34,134 nt of DNA from Micromonospora noduli (GTDB lineage Bacteria > Actinomycetota > Actinomycetes > Mycobacteriales > Micromonosporaceae). The notes beneath the pieces are model-generated. The model saw only the letters and a list, made by a program, of their open reading frames with translations. It searched no databases and was not told the origin of the DNA. The stretch is from the NCBI RefSeq assembly GCF_003264365.1, contig NZ_PYAK01000062.1, positions 1 through 34,134 of the forward strand, written 5' to 3'. This document shows positions 33,815 to 34,134 of this stretch, piece by piece (within the stretch, counting starts at the first letter, position 1; each line of letters opens with the position of its first letter). The position numbers were made by a program, and so were the translations under genes.

Positions 33815-34134
33815 AGATCGCCTCCACCAACCACTGCCCGGCCTCCACGGCCAGCAGCAGGGCGGCACCGTCGGCCAGGCTGACCTGGAACCGGGCCCGG
33901 CGGCGGGCCTCGACCGGCGCCCACCACCGCTCGTCCACCGGCCACGGGCCGGCCCAGCCCACGATCTCCGCCGGCTGGCCGGTGCCGACCACCAGCCGAG
34001 CCGGTGGGGCGCTCACCGCCAACCGCGCGCTGATCACCACCGGCTCACCGGCGGCGTCGTGCACCGTCGCCGCGAGCGGACTGGGCAGCACCACCGCCGG
34101 CGCGGGCGCCGGCAGCCGGCCCGGCCACGGCGGA
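33807..34134 (-). CDS. imuB: ImuB-type Y-family polymerase homologue (3' end only)
   Basis: Only the C-terminal 108 or so residues are present; the gene runs off the right edge. The GPWPVDERWW and RRRARFQVSLADGAALLLAVEAGQWLVEAIYD stretches are characteristic of the ImuB C-terminus. The position directly upstream of dnaE2 supports this. In mycobacteria ImuB lacks polymerase activity and acts as the clamp-binding hub of the mutasome. The polymerase-like part lies outside the window, so its active-site state cannot be judged. Confidence 0.88.
   Translation of the reverse strand, partial: PPWPGRLPAPAPAVVLPSPLAATVHDAAGEPVVISARLAVSAPPARLVVGTGQPAEIVGWAGPWPVDERWWAPVEARRRARFQVSLADGAALLLAVEAGQWLVEAIYD

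Noticed and set aside
1..34134. CRISPR arrays, tRNA or rRNA genes, insertion sequences
   Set aside because: I saw no regularly spaced repeats, no cloverleaf or rRNA-like sequence and no transposase-like product on reading both strands.

Overview
The window is high-GC DNA from an actinobacterium. The gene order, the meso-diaminopimelate signature in MurE, the DUF3040 protein beside dinB, and the imuB-dnaE2 pair fit the family Micromonosporaceae (Micromonospora or a close relative). That placement is an inference from gene content, not from a database search. About twenty protein genes are clear. There are no rRNA or tRNA genes, no insertion sequences and no CRISPR array.

Left part (1-9000, minus strand): the start of the division and cell wall (dcw) cluster, read right to left as mraZ, rsmH, ftsL, ftsI, murE, murF, mraY. 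murE/murF and murF/mraY overlap by 4 bp. A hairpin follows mraY, and the usual next gene, murD, does not start in the 215 bases left. The mraZ promoter carries three TGG-type direct repeats spaced like a MraZ operator.

From 9240 to 12685 (plus strand), divergent from mraZ, is a tightly coupled four-gene operon: murT and gatD (lipid II amidation), a VTT/TVP38-type membrane protein, and an aminoglycoside-phosphotransferase-like kinase. Next, 12686-13803 is scarred. It holds a 66-bp copy of an internal piece of leuS, a beta-propeller-like gene that seems to have lost its own 5' end, and a perfect 48-nt palindrome. leuS (minus) follows. Its leader encodes a 12-residue peptide with three consecutive leucine codons, then an RNA hairpin and an intrinsic terminator, which is the layout of a transcription attenuator.

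From 16863 to 22771 there is an isochorismatase-family hydrolase (minus), then a divergent MoxR ATPase, DUF58 and transglutaminase operon (plus). A 343-bp gene-free stretch with two inverted repeats separates this from a long minus-strand series. Read right to left, that series is a lipoprotein sugar-binding protein, two sugar ABC permeases with a 55-residue small ORF fitted exactly between them, a methyltransferase, a phosphodiesterase/pyrophosphatase-type protein, dinB and a DUF3040 protein. The right end holds dnaE2 and the 3' end of imuB, the two polymerase-type parts of the actinobacterial mutasome.

The most interesting points are the leuS attenuator, the MraZ-type repeats facing both dcw and murT-gatD, the small ORF between the permeases, the leuS-fragment scar, and possible leaderless starts at murT, dinB and the leuS leader peptide.
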